Shown here one piece after another: positions 24,000 through 32,507 of a stretch of 64,000 bases of DNA. The stretch lies in assembly GCF_017309385.1 (NCBI RefSeq), contig NZ_JAFJMJ010000003.1:868001-932000 (forward strand), read 5' to 3'. Source of the DNA: Amycolatopsis sp. 195334CR (lineage in GTDB: Bacteria; Actinomycetota; Actinomycetes; Mycobacteriales; Pseudonocardiaceae). Position 1 is the stretch's first letter; every line of letters begins with the position of its first letter. A program made the translations under genes and the position numbers. The notes below the pieces were generated by a model, which was not told the DNA's origin, did not search any database, and saw only the letters and a program-made list of their open reading frames with translations.

Positions 24000-24842
24000 A
24001 TGGGAGCACTCCAGGGAAAAGCCGTGGTGATCACCGGCGCCGGCCGCGGTCTCGGCCGCGAATACGCACTGCACGCCGCCCGCGCGGGCGCCGCGGTGGT
24101 GGTCAACGACGTGTACGGCGAACCGGCGCGGGAGGTCGCCGCCTTGATCACCGAGGCGGGTGGCCGGGCCGAGGTGAGCACGCGTTCGGTGGCCGACGCC
24201 GGTGAGGCGGCCGAGATCGTCGACCAGTGCGTGCGCGCCTTCGGCACGATCGACGGGCTGGTCAACAACGCGGGCCTGAACTACCAGGCACCGCCGTGGG
24301 ACGACGATCCCGCCCGCGTCCGCGCACTGGTCGAGGTCAACGTGCTGGGCACGATGTTCACCGGGATGGCCGCCCTGCGGGTGATGCGCGAGCGCGGTTC
24401 CGGGGTGATCGTGAACGTGGCTTCGGGCGCGCTGCTCGGCAAACGGGGTGGCGCGGCGTACTCGGCGTCCAAGGGCGCGGTCGCGTCGCTCACCTATTCG
24501 TGGGCGGCGGACCTCACCGAGCTGGGCATCCGGGTGAACGCGATCAGCCCGCTGGCGTGGACCAGGATGGTGGAAGCCGATCGGGTGGAACGCGCGCGGC
24601 TGAGCCGGGACCTCACCCCGGACCTGGCCGCGCCGCTGGTCACCTTCCTGCTCAGCGACCGGTCCGCGGGCGTCAGCGGGCAGCTGATCCGGTTGCGTGG
24701 CGAGAAGCTGCACCTGGTGCGGCAGCACTCGGTGAAAGAGCCCGTGCTGACCCGGCCGCACTGGGACGTGGAGGACTTCGCCGCCGCGTTCGACGGTGAA
24801 CTGGTGCCGGAGTCACCACCGGCTATTCGGTGGAAGCTCTGA
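24000..24842 (+). CDS. Short-chain dehydrogenase/reductase
   Basis: 280 aa from ATG 24000. Classical SDR: cofactor motif TGAGRGLG (12-19), NNAG (89-92), a Ser in NVASGALLG and catalytic Tyr154-x-x-x-Lys158 (YSASK). The Asp36-38 region (VVNDVYG) suggests NAD preference. The C-terminal extension beyond the core (~240-280) includes PVLTRPHWDVEDFAAAFDGEL, as in SDRs annotated as 3-hydroxyacyl-CoA- or hydratase-type dehydrogenases. Substrate unknown. Followed 25 nt later by a methyltransferase in the same direction. Confidence 0.85.
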   Translation: MGALQGKAVVITGAGRGLGREYALHAARAGAAVVVNDVYGEPAREVAALITEAGGRAEVSTRSVADAGEAAEIVDQCVRAFGTIDGLVNNAGLNYQAPPWDDDPARVRALVEVNVLGTMFTGMAALRVMRERGSGVIVNVASGALLGKRGGAAYSASKGAVASLTYSWAADLTELGIRVNAISPLAWTRMVEADRVERARLSRDLTPDLAAPLVTFLLSDRSAGVSGQLIRLRGEKLHLVRQHSVKEPVLTRPHWDVEDFAAAFDGELVPESPPAIRWKL

Positions 24843-24867
24843 CCGGCCCGAGGTAGCGTCGGCAGGC

Positions 24868-25647
24868 GTGTCGCCCGTGGATCTGGAGGAGTTCGAGCGC
24901 CTGCTCGCCGAAGGGGAAGCCGAGCCCGTCGAGGGCTGGGACTTCTCGTGGTTCGACGGGCGCGCCACCGAGGAACGGCCGTCGTGGGGCTATTCGCGCC
25001 TGCTCGCCGACCGCCTCTCCGCCGCGGGGATCGCACTGGACCTTCAGACCGGCGGTGGTGAGGTGCTGACGAGCGCGGCACGCGGCGGCACGCGCCTGGT
25101 CGCCACCGAGGGCTGGCCGCCCAACGCCGCGATCGCCGCGCAACGCCTGCGCCGCCTCGGCGGTTCGGTGGTGCTCGCCGCGCACGACGGCCTGATCCCC
25201 TTCCGCGACGCCACTTTCGACTTGGTCACCGGCAGGCACCTGATCGTGGAGCCGTGGGCGGAGATCGCCCGTGTGCTCCGGCCCGGCGGCACCTTCCTCA
25301 CCCAGGGCGTCGGAATGGGCTCCAACCGCGAGCTGTACGAGTTCTTCCTCGGCCCGCAACCTGGCGACAACAACACAGACGAAGGCGCCGCCGACCGGGC
25401 CGCCGAGCGAGCCCGCGCCGCCGGGCTCGACGTCCTCGACGTGCGCCACGAGAAGCTGCGCGTGGTGTTCCACGACGTCGGCGCGGTGGTCTACTTCCTG
25501 CGCAAGGTGCTCTGGACGGTGCCGGACTTCACCGTGGCCAAGTACCGGCCGCGCCTGGCCGAACTGCACCGCCGCATCCTGGTCGAAGGCTCGTTCGTGG
25601 CGCATTCGCGGCGGTACCTGATCGAGGCCCGCAAGGTCAGCGGCTGA
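24868..25647 (+). CDS. Class I SAM-dependent methyltransferase
   Basis: 259 aa from GTG 24868 (GTG 24877 is an in-frame alternative). Motif I is LDLQTGGGEVL, motif II-like LVATEGWPPN, then HDGLIPFRDATFDLVTGRHLIVEPWAEIARVLRPGGTFLTQGVG, the standard order of Rossmann methyltransferases of the UbiE/Methyltransf_11 type. The acceptor is unknown. Its end overlaps the convergent polysaccharide lyase gene by 11 nt. Confidence 0.8.
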   Translation: MSPVDLEEFERLLAEGEAEPVEGWDFSWFDGRATEERPSWGYSRLLADRLSAAGIALDLQTGGGEVLTSAARGGTRLVATEGWPPNAAIAAQRLRRLGGSVVLAAHDGLIPFRDATFDLVTGRHLIVEPWAEIARVLRPGGTFLTQGVGMGSNRELYEFFLGPQPGDNNTDEGAADRAAERARAAGLDVLDVRHEKLRVVFHDVGAVVYFLRKVLWTVPDFTVAKYRPRLAELHRRILVEGSFVAHSRRYLIEARKVSG

Positions 25648-27973
25648 GTTTCACCGTGACGGTGGCACCCTGCGTCCCGGCCACGTCGACGTCCACCGAC
25701 CTCCGCAGGATCGTCACCCGGATCGACTTCTGCAGCTGCGTCGGGTCCGAGACCGCGACCTGCCAGCCGTCGCGCACCCGTTCCACCGCGATCGACGCGG
25801 GGCCGGAGACGGTCAGGTCGTCGAGCGTGCCGCCGGTGAAGAAGTTCGCCAGCAGAGTGCCTTCCCACAACCGGATCGCCTGCACCTCGGCGGTGTTCGA
25901 CCGCACCCGCCAGGACAGCGCCGAGGCCGCGGTGGCCGCCGCCGAAGCACCCGGCAGCACGACGTAGCCGTAGCTCGCGCCGGACGGGTTGGCGCCGTGT
26001 TCGATCACCACCTTCTGGTACCGCCGCGTGTACGGCGTGGTGGTACCGCCGGTGTTGGCGCCCTTGTCGACGTCGGCCCAGGCACCGGTCCGATCCTCAC
26101 GCAGCACGGAGACATCCACATCGGACAGAAGCACGTAACCGCCAACCCCGTCGAGGTGCACCCATCGCGGCTTGCGCACCACCGTGGTCCGGCCGAGTTC
26201 GACCGGCAGCAGGCGGCCGTCCGCCCGCAGGGCGTTGCGCGGATTCGTGCCCAGGGAACGGTTTTCGATGGTTGTCCGCACGTTCGCCCCGGACGCGTCG
26301 GTGATCCCCGCACCCAGGCACACCACTCCGTCCGGGGTGAAGAACCACGACTTCTTCGCAGTGAGCGTGCCGTCCTGCGAGATGAAGTCGACCCCGTAGG
26401 CGCCGTGCTGCGCGCCGAACCGCACCCCGCCGGAGAACGGCTTGCTGGACAACGGGATCTGCTCGAGCTTCGGCGGCTCGGAGTCCTTCGCCGTGGTGCC
26501 GGGCAGGAGCTTCGCGTCGACCGTGGGCCAGTAGGCGTCGCTGTAGTGGCCCTCGGCGTCGGGCCGGAACACGTACAGCACGCCGTCGCCGGTGTACCAG
26601 CCACGCAGGTTCATCGAGTTGATCGCCTCGTAGCGGCAGATCCGCGTCGAGCTGACCCCGAGCGAAGCCGACCACGACGGGGTCACGTGCAGCATCCGGT
26701 CCTGCTGGCCGAACACGCGGTGCTCCGGCACCACCGGCGCCGGAACCGGGTTCGCCGCCAGCAGTTCCTGCGCGTACTCGACCTCCGGCACGCCCACCGG
26801 CTGCAACCCGCCGGAGAAGCGCCCCACGTCGGTCACCTCCAGGAAGGGCGCCCACTTGCCGCGCTGGATCCACGACGCGACCAGCCCGCTCACCTGCGCC
26901 CGCTCCGGTTCCGGCGCGTTGCGTGCCAGCAACGCCGTCGCGGCGGTCAGCTGGTGCCCGGCGTCGTGGCCGGTCTCTCCCTGCCTGGACAGGAAGCGGC
27001 CGCGAACCGGTTCCATCATGTAGCCGTTGAACATGAACGGCGCCAGCGAATCCGGCACCGTGCCGCAGATCGCCCGGCGCACGGCCTCCGGCAACTCCCA
27101 CTCCGTGCCGCGGGTGACCTCCATCAGCCCGGCCACCGCCTGCACCAGCACCAGCGCGTAGTGCCCCGGATAGGGCACCACCTCGTGCTGGAGGAACGAG
27201 CCGTCGGTGTGGAAGCCGTCGCCGGCGGTCACCTTCGCGATCAGGCTGGCCGCGCCACCACCGGCCACGTCGGTCACCGCGTCCACCCCCAGCCGGATGC
27301 GGGCGGTATCCCCCATCATCGCGCCGGACACCACGGTCAGCGTGGCCTTGTCGGCCCGGTTCGCGCCCGTCTCCACCACGCTGGGGTTGTTGGTGCGCCG
27401 GTTCGGGTCGGCGATGAACCGCAGCACCGGGCGCAGGTACCGCTCACGGTCGGCCGCCGGAATGATGTCCCAGGTGGACGCAAGCGTTTGCAGCAGCCAC
27501 AACGGCGTGCCGATCTCGTAGCTGTACCAGTTGCCGATCTCGTCGGTGTGCTCGTTGTACTGCACCCGGTACAGCGTCTCCAGCGCGGTGTGGAGGCGCT
27601 GCGGCACCGCCGGGTCCGCCGACAGCGCGGACCCCGGCGTCGCCCAGTCGACCGCGATGGTGCGCAGCCGGTAGTACATCTTCTGGAAGTACGTGCTGCC
27701 CGGACCCACCGGCAGATCCGGCCACAGCTGGTCGATCGAGGTGTTCATCGCGGCGTGGTAGGCCACCGCCACCTCGTCGAGCGCCCGGACCGCCCGCGTC
27801 CGCTCCGGCGAGGTGCGCCCGGCCCCGATCTGGAGGAACCGGTACGCCGCGACGATCTTCGCCGGATCGTTCCCGGCGGCCACCGCCGGTGCGCCCACCA
27901 CCCCGGCCAGGGTGGTGGACGCGGCGACCGCCGCCCCGCCGAGCAACGCTGATCTGCGGGTCAGTCCGTGCAT
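25637..27973 (-). CDS. Secreted polysaccharide lyase family 8 (hyaluronate/chondroitin/xanthan-lyase type)
   Basis: 778 aa with a Tat-like signal (LTRRSALLGGAAVAAS). PL8 alpha/alpha toroid with catalytic Asn in TGANRADK (~208), His in DGSFLQHEVVPYPGHY (~260), Tyr in the same segment, and Arg in RGRFLSRQ (~328); beta-sandwich domains follow. It cleaves uronic-acid-containing polysaccharides by beta-elimination outside the cell. It is the outermost step of a uronate cluster: downstream on the same strand order come the semialdehyde dehydrogenase, unknown protein and kdgD genes (read first in the transcript). Substrate specificity within PL8 is not decided. Confidence 0.9.
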   Translation of the reverse strand: MHGLTRRSALLGGAAVAASTTLAGVVGAPAVAAGNDPAKIVAAYRFLQIGAGRTSPERTRAVRALDEVAVAYHAAMNTSIDQLWPDLPVGPGSTYFQKMYYRLRTIAVDWATPGSALSADPAVPQRLHTALETLYRVQYNEHTDEIGNWYSYEIGTPLWLLQTLASTWDIIPAADRERYLRPVLRFIADPNRRTNNPSVVETGANRADKATLTVVSGAMMGDTARIRLGVDAVTDVAGGGAASLIAKVTAGDGFHTDGSFLQHEVVPYPGHYALVLVQAVAGLMEVTRGTEWELPEAVRRAICGTVPDSLAPFMFNGYMMEPVRGRFLSRQGETGHDAGHQLTAATALLARNAPEPERAQVSGLVASWIQRGKWAPFLEVTDVGRFSGGLQPVGVPEVEYAQELLAANPVPAPVVPEHRVFGQQDRMLHVTPSWSASLGVSSTRICRYEAINSMNLRGWYTGDGVLYVFRPDAEGHYSDAYWPTVDAKLLPGTTAKDSEPPKLEQIPLSSKPFSGGVRFGAQHGAYGVDFISQDGTLTAKKSWFFTPDGVVCLGAGITDASGANVRTTIENRSLGTNPRNALRADGRLLPVELGRTTVVRKPRWVHLDGVGGYVLLSDVDVSVLREDRTGAWADVDKGANTGGTTTPYTRRYQKVVIEHGANPSGASYGYVVLPGASAAATAASALSWRVRSNTAEVQAIRLWEGTLLANFFTGGTLDDLTVSGPASIAVERVRDGWQVAVSDPTQLQKSIRVTILRRSVDVDVAGTQGATVTVKLSR

Positions 27974-27985
27974 GTCGTCTCCCAG

Positions 27986-29461
27986 TCAGAGGATCTGCGG
28001 TGAACCGTCCGTCCGCCGCGGCAGCTGCCACGGGTTGTCCTCGCGCAGGGCGGGCGGCAGCAGCGCGTCGGGGAAGCCCTGCCAGGCCACCGGGCGCAGG
28101 AAGCGGTCGATCGCGGCGGTGCCCACCGAGGTGGTGGTCGGCGCGGTGGTGGCCGGGTACGGGCCGCCGTGCTGCTGCGCCCAGCTCACCGTGACCCCGG
28201 TCGGCCAGTCGTTGTACAGCACGCGCCCGGCGATCCGGGCCAGTGGCGCCAGCAGCGGGCGCACGTCCTCCACTTCGGACTCTTCGGCGTGCAGGGTGGC
28301 GGTCAGGCCCGGCTCGAGCCCGTCGAGCAGGCCGATCAGCTCCTCCTGGCTGGAGTAGGTGATCACCAGCGAAGCCGGGCCGAAGCACTCGTGGCGCAGC
28401 ACCTCCGCGCCCTGGGCGAAGTTCTCCGCGCTGGTGCTGAGCAGGGTCGGGGTGAAGCCCGATCCGGCGTTCTCCGGCGCGGAAAACACCTCGACCCCGT
28501 CGGCGGACCGCAGTGCGGCCACGCCTTCGGAGTACCCGCCGGCGATGCGGTCGTTGAGCATCTCCTGCGCGGCGACACCGTCCACAGCGGACTTCAGCGC
28601 GGTCTCCAGGCCGTGCTCGTCGGGCAGGAAGACCAGGCCGGGCTTGGTGCAGAACTGACCGGCGCCCAGGGTGAACGAGGCGGCGTACCCCTTGGCGATC
28701 TCCTCGCCGCGTGCCTTCACCGCACCCGGCGTGACCACCACCGGGTTGACGCTGCCCAGCTCACCGTAGAACGGGATCGGCACCGGACGGGCGTTGGCGA
28801 TGTCGAACAGGGCCCGGCCGCCGGGCACCGAGCCGGTGAACGAGGCGGCTGAGATCCGCGGGTCCTTGAGTGCGGCCACGCCGGTCTCGCGGCCGTGGAC
28901 CACGGCGAAGATGCCTTCGGGCGCACCGGCCGCGAGCAGCGCGGCGAGCAGGATCCGGCCGGTCAGGTCGGACAGGCGCGGATGCCCGGGGTGCGCCTTG
29001 AGCACCACCGGGCAGCCGGCGGCCAGCGCCGAGGCGGTGTCCCCGCCCGCGGTGCTGAAGGCGAACGGGAAGTTGCTGGCGGCGAACACCAGCACCGGGC
29101 CGATCGGGGTGAGCACCCGGCGGATGTCCGGGCGCGGTCCCATCGGCCAGTCCGGGTCGGCGTGGTCCACGGTGGCCTTGAGGAACGCGCCATCGGTCAG
29201 CACCTGGCCGAACAACCGCAGCTGGAAGGTGGTCCGCTTCAGCTCGCCACGCAGGCGCGGGGCCTCGGGCAGGTTGGTCTCCTCGGCGGCCAGCACGACG
29301 AGTTCGTCGGCCGCGGCGTCCAGCGCGTCGGCGGCCGCGGTGAGCCACTCCGCCCGCTGCGCCGGGGTGGTCCCGGCCAGTGCGGGCGTGACCAGGGCGG
29401 CCGCTTCCAGCACCCGGTCCAGCTCGGCTTCTTCGGTCTCAGCGACAAATTCGGCAGACAA
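27986..29461 (-). CDS. 2,5-dioxovalerate (alpha-ketoglutarate semialdehyde) dehydrogenase, NADP-type ALDH
   Basis: 491 aa from TTG 29461 (AGGAG 8 nt upstream). Aldehyde dehydrogenase with general-base Glu in FYGELGSVNPV (~230) and catalytic Cys in GAGQFCTKPGLV (~270); FAASNFPFAFSTAGGDTASALAAGCPVVLKAHPGHP is typical of the ketoglutarate semialdehyde subfamily. It oxidises the product of the KdgD enzyme to 2-oxoglutarate for the TCA cycle. Lies 12 nt upstream of the PL8 gene and 11 nt downstream of the unknown protein, so clearly one operon. Confidence 0.9.
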   Translation of the reverse strand: MSAEFVAETEEAELDRVLEAAALVTPALAGTTPAQRAEWLTAAADALDAAADELVVLAAEETNLPEAPRLRGELKRTTFQLRLFGQVLTDGAFLKATVDHADPDWPMGPRPDIRRVLTPIGPVLVFAASNFPFAFSTAGGDTASALAAGCPVVLKAHPGHPRLSDLTGRILLAALLAAGAPEGIFAVVHGRETGVAALKDPRISAASFTGSVPGGRALFDIANARPVPIPFYGELGSVNPVVVTPGAVKARGEEIAKGYAASFTLGAGQFCTKPGLVFLPDEHGLETALKSAVDGVAAQEMLNDRIAGGYSEGVAALRSADGVEVFSAPENAGSGFTPTLLSTSAENFAQGAEVLRHECFGPASLVITYSSQEELIGLLDGLEPGLTATLHAEESEVEDVRPLLAPLARIAGRVLYNDWPTGVTVSWAQQHGGPYPATTAPTTTSVGTAAIDRFLRPVAWQGFPDALLPPALREDNPWQLPRRTDGSPQIL

Positions 29462-29472
29462 AGCACAAACTC

Positions 29473-30612
29473 CTAGGTCACGGTCCGGGCACCGCGCACG
29501 GCGTCCCGGAGATCGGCCCAGCGACCGGCGCCGGCCAGGCCGAGGTGGTACAGGTGCAGTTCGCTCGCGCCGGCATCGGCCAGTGCGGCGGTGTAGCGGT
29601 CGAACTCGGGCACCGGGTTCGCCGCCACCCCGGTGACATACGCCCCGACGTCCACAATGGACGGCAGCGCGGCGCGGGCGGCGGCGACCGCGGCCACGCT
29701 GGCCTGACCGGGTGCCCAGCACTGGAGCACCACGGAATGCACGTCCTCGGGCGCGCCCGGGGTCAGCCCGGGCAACGCGCCGGTCACCCAGGGGTCCAGC
29801 GCCCCGTGCAGCACCAGTCTAGGCCCGGCGCCGATTTCGGCGAGGATCCCGGCCCGCAGCGCGTCGGTGGAGCGCTGCCGCCCGGCCAGCACGGTGGCCT
29901 TCAGTTCCGGGGACAGCTCGTCCTCGGTGGCTCCGAGGTCACCGCTCGCGATCAACCGGCGGGCCTCGGCGGCGAGTGCGGCCTGCACCTCCCCGGTGTC
30001 CGCGTCCCACTGGGCCGCGCAGGCTTCGCAGCAGCAGATCGACAGCACCCTGGCCGCGGCGGGTGACCACACGCCGTCGGTTTTCTCGTGCTGGTGCTGG
30101 TGCACCACGCCGAGCGGCCCGCAGGCCTCCAGGATCACCGACCGGAACTCCAGGTCGCGCACGCTTTCCGCGGCCACCTTCGCGGCGTACTCGCGGACCT
30201 CCTCACGTGCCGGGCACAACGCCCACGGGTACGGCTCGCCGAAGCAGTTCCGCACCGAGACGTCCGGGTTTTCGGTGCCCAGCAGGGAGTTGTGCGTGAA
30301 GACCACCCACGCCGCCGCCGGGATCCCGGCCTGGTCCAGCACCCGCACCGCGTCTCCGGCGCTGTCTTCGGCACCCGCCCAGTCCGGGGACGCCGGGCGC
30401 AGCCGCCCCCAGGCGGTTTTCCGGATCGGCCGGTAGAAGGCCGCGTGCCGGGCCACCACCGAGGACCGGTCGGCCGACCAGGGCGTGGCCGCCCGCGCGC
30501 TGTGGTACGACACCGCGACGGCGACCTCGTCCACGTCCAGCTCGGCCGCGCGGTCGGTGAAGCCGGGGGCGTCCAGCACATCCCACGGGTAGGCGTAACC
30601 GGTCACCCTCAT
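29473..30612 (-). CDS. Unknown predicted barrel protein in the uronate operon
   Basis: 379 aa from ATG 30612, overlapping the kdgD stop by 4 nt (ATGA). Begins MRVTGYAYPWDVLDAPGF; regular alternation (VDEVAVAVSYHSAR, IPAAAWVVFTHNSLLG, FRSVILEACGPLGVVHQHQHEK, RLVLHGALDPWV, SVVLQCWAPGQ, SIVDVGAYV, ELHLYHLGLAG) suggests a TIM barrel of glycoside-hydrolase-like type. A CCCEAC cluster (~208) after VLSI resembles the CxC..C loop in some uncharacterised hydrolase families. No enolase-type metal triad is evident. It fills the spot where a glycosidase, lactonase or dehydratase would be needed, but no function can be stated. Confidence 0.7.
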   Translation of the reverse strand: MRVTGYAYPWDVLDAPGFTDRAAELDVDEVAVAVSYHSARAATPWSADRSSVVARHAAFYRPIRKTAWGRLRPASPDWAGAEDSAGDAVRVLDQAGIPAAAWVVFTHNSLLGTENPDVSVRNCFGEPYPWALCPAREEVREYAAKVAAESVRDLEFRSVILEACGPLGVVHQHQHEKTDGVWSPAAARVLSICCCEACAAQWDADTGEVQAALAAEARRLIASGDLGATEDELSPELKATVLAGRQRSTDALRAGILAEIGAGPRLVLHGALDPWVTGALPGLTPGAPEDVHSVVLQCWAPGQASVAAVAAARAALPSIVDVGAYVTGVAANPVPEFDRYTAALADAGASELHLYHLGLAGAGRWADLRDAVRGARTVT

Positions 30613-31553
30613 CGCGCGGCCCCGATCCGGTCGAGCACCGCGGTCCCTTCGCCGATGATGCGCTCCAGCCGGTCGAGCTGGCCCGGGCTGGGTTCGCGCA
30701 GCGGCGGGCGCACGGTGCCGACCTTCTCCCCGCACAGCCGGGCGGCGGCCTTGACCAGCGACACGGCGAACCCTGGCGTCTCGTCGCGGAGTTCGACCAG
30801 CGGCAGGTAGAACCCGGCCAGCAGCGCGTCCATCGTCGCGTCGTCCCCTGTGGACAGTGCTTTGTGGAAGGCCTGGGCGATCCGCGGGGCGAAGCAGTGC
30901 ACCGCGGAGGAGTACCGGGCCACGCCGATCGCCGCGTAGGCCCGCGCCGAGACCTCGGCGGTGGGCAGTCCGTTGAAGAACAGGAACTCCCGCCCGCGCG
31001 GGTTGTCCGCGCCGCGGATGCCGGTGACGATCCGGGTCATCAGGTCGACGTCGCCGAAGCCGTCCTTGAGCCCGGCCACCGTCGGCAGGTCGAGCAGCTT
31101 CACCGCCGCGGCCGCGGTGAACACGCCCGGCGAACGGTGGTAGACGATCACCGGGACGCCGCTGTCACCGATCGCGTGGCGGACGTGGTCGACCAGCCCG
31201 TCGGGCGGGCCGGTGACCAGGTACGGCGGCAGGAGCAGCACCCCGTCGGCGCCCCCGGCCTCGGCGGCCGCGATCCCGGCCCGCGCGGTGGCGGCCCCGC
31301 CACCCGCGCCCACCCAGATCGGCACGCGCCCGGCGACGACCTCGCGCGCGCGACGCAGCAGCGCCCGCACCTCGTCCGGGCTCAGCGCGCTGAACTCCCC
31401 GGTGCCGCAGGCGATGAACAACGCGCCCGCACCCGCGTCCAGGTGCCGCCCGACGTGGTCGCCGAAGGCGTCGAGATCGACCTGGAGGTCTTCGGTGAAC
31501 GGGGTGAGCGGGAACGCGAGCAGACCGTCCAACACGGTCTCAGGCTGTGCCAT
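30609..31553 (-). CDS. kdgD: 5-dehydro-4-deoxyglucarate dehydratase
   Basis: 314 aa from ATG 31553 (AGAAGGG upstream; GTG 31571 is an alternative). DHDPS/NAL superfamily barrel: CGTGEFSALSPDE, Tyr138 in VIVYHRSPG, Schiff-base Lys163 in VAGLKDGFGD, and EFLFFNGLPTAE, all typical of KdgD rather than DapA. It converts 5-keto-4-deoxyglucarate to 2-oxoglutarate semialdehyde with loss of CO2 and water. First gene of the operon kdgD, unknown protein, ALDH, PL8; divergent from the IclR regulator. Confidence 0.92.
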   Translation of the reverse strand: MAQPETVLDGLLAFPLTPFTEDLQVDLDAFGDHVGRHLDAGAGALFIACGTGEFSALSPDEVRALLRRAREVVAGRVPIWVGAGGGAATARAGIAAAEAGGADGVLLLPPYLVTGPPDGLVDHVRHAIGDSGVPVIVYHRSPGVFTAAAAVKLLDLPTVAGLKDGFGDVDLMTRIVTGIRGADNPRGREFLFFNGLPTAEVSARAYAAIGVARYSSAVHCFAPRIAQAFHKALSTGDDATMDALLAGFYLPLVELRDETPGFAVSLVKAAARLCGEKVGTVRPPLREPSPGQLDRLERIIGEGTAVLDRIGAAR

Positions 31554-31566
31554 CGGGACCCTTCTG

Positions 31567-31580
31567 TTCACACTTATGAA
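31567..31580. promoter_or_regulatory. Possible IclR operator upstream of kdgD
   Basis: TTCACACTTATGAA: arms TTCA and TGAA 6 nt apart, extended by GTTCA/TGAAT with one mismatch. It lies 14-27 nt upstream of kdgD ATG in the divergent gap with iclR. TAATAT at 31635-31640 could be the iclR-side -10. Confidence 0.35.
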
Positions 31581-31681
31581 TGAAGTCTGCTATCGTGACG
31601 CTCGTTCACCTACAAGAACACTGTCGCAGGACGTTAATATGGGTGCGGACACAAGTCAACCCGCAGGTGGAGGAGGGGTCG

Positions 31682-32485
31682 ATGGCTCAGCCGACAGCGG
31701 TTTCGGCCGGTGAGAACAACGCGGAGCCGGCCGGCGTCAAATCCGCGCGGCGCGCGATCGACCTGCTGGAGACCTTCGCCGAGAACGACGTCTGGATGTC
31801 GCTCTCGGACCTGCACACCCGCACCGGGTTCCCGCGGTCCAGCCTGCACGGGCTGCTGCGGACCCTGCACGAGGCCGGCTGGCTGGAGACCGATTCCAGT
31901 GGCACGCGCTACCGCCTCGGCGTGCGCGCGCTGATCTGCGGAACGGCCTACCTCGACCGGGACCCGGTGGTGCCCTTCGCCACCGAGGCGCTGGAGAAGG
32001 TGCGTGAGCGCACCGGGTTCACCGCGCACTACGCGCGGCGCAACGGCACCGAGGTGGTGTACCTGGAGACGCGGGAGTCCGCGAAGTCCATCCACCTGGT
32101 GTCGCGGGTCGGGCGCACGCTGCCCGCCCACGCGACCGCGCTGGGCAAGGTGCTGCTCGCCGAACTCACCCACGACGAGATCGACGCGCTGCTGCCGAAC
32201 CCGCTCACCGCGCTCACCCCGAACACGGTGACCTCGCTCGACGAACTGCACCGCCAGTTCGCCGAGACCCGCGAACGCGGGTACGCCTCGGAGATCGAAG
32301 AGGGCACGCCGGGCATCCGGTGCGTGGCCGCGGTGGTGCCGTACCGCATCCCCGGCACCGACGCGCTCAGCTGCTCGATGCCGGTCGACCAGGTCACCGA
32401 GGCCGAAGCGCGGCGGGCGGGCGAGCTGATCGCGGAGATCACCACCGAACTCGGGCAGAACCTGCGACGCGCCGGTATCCGCTGA
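31682..32485 (+). CDS. IclR-family transcriptional regulator
   Basis: 267 aa from ATG 31682 (GGAGGAGGGG upstream). N-terminal winged HTH (KSARRAIDLLETFAENDVWMSLSDLHTRTGFPRSSLHGLLRTLHEAGWLE) and C-terminal IclR effector domain (LPAHATALGKVLLAELTHDEIDALL ... RERGYASEIEEGTPGIRCVAAVV). Located between kdgD and udh, transcribed with udh. Likely represses or activates the uronate genes in response to a uronate or aldarate intermediate (inference from position). Confidence 0.9.
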   Translation: MAQPTAVSAGENNAEPAGVKSARRAIDLLETFAENDVWMSLSDLHTRTGFPRSSLHGLLRTLHEAGWLETDSSGTRYRLGVRALICGTAYLDRDPVVPFATEALEKVRERTGFTAHYARRNGTEVVYLETRESAKSIHLVSRVGRTLPAHATALGKVLLAELTHDEIDALLPNPLTALTPNTVTSLDELHRQFAETRERGYASEIEEGTPGIRCVAAVVPYRIPGTDALSCSMPVDQVTEAEARRAGELIAEITTELGQNLRRAGIR

Positions 32486-32507
32486 CCTGTTCCAAGAAAG
32501 AGGCGTC

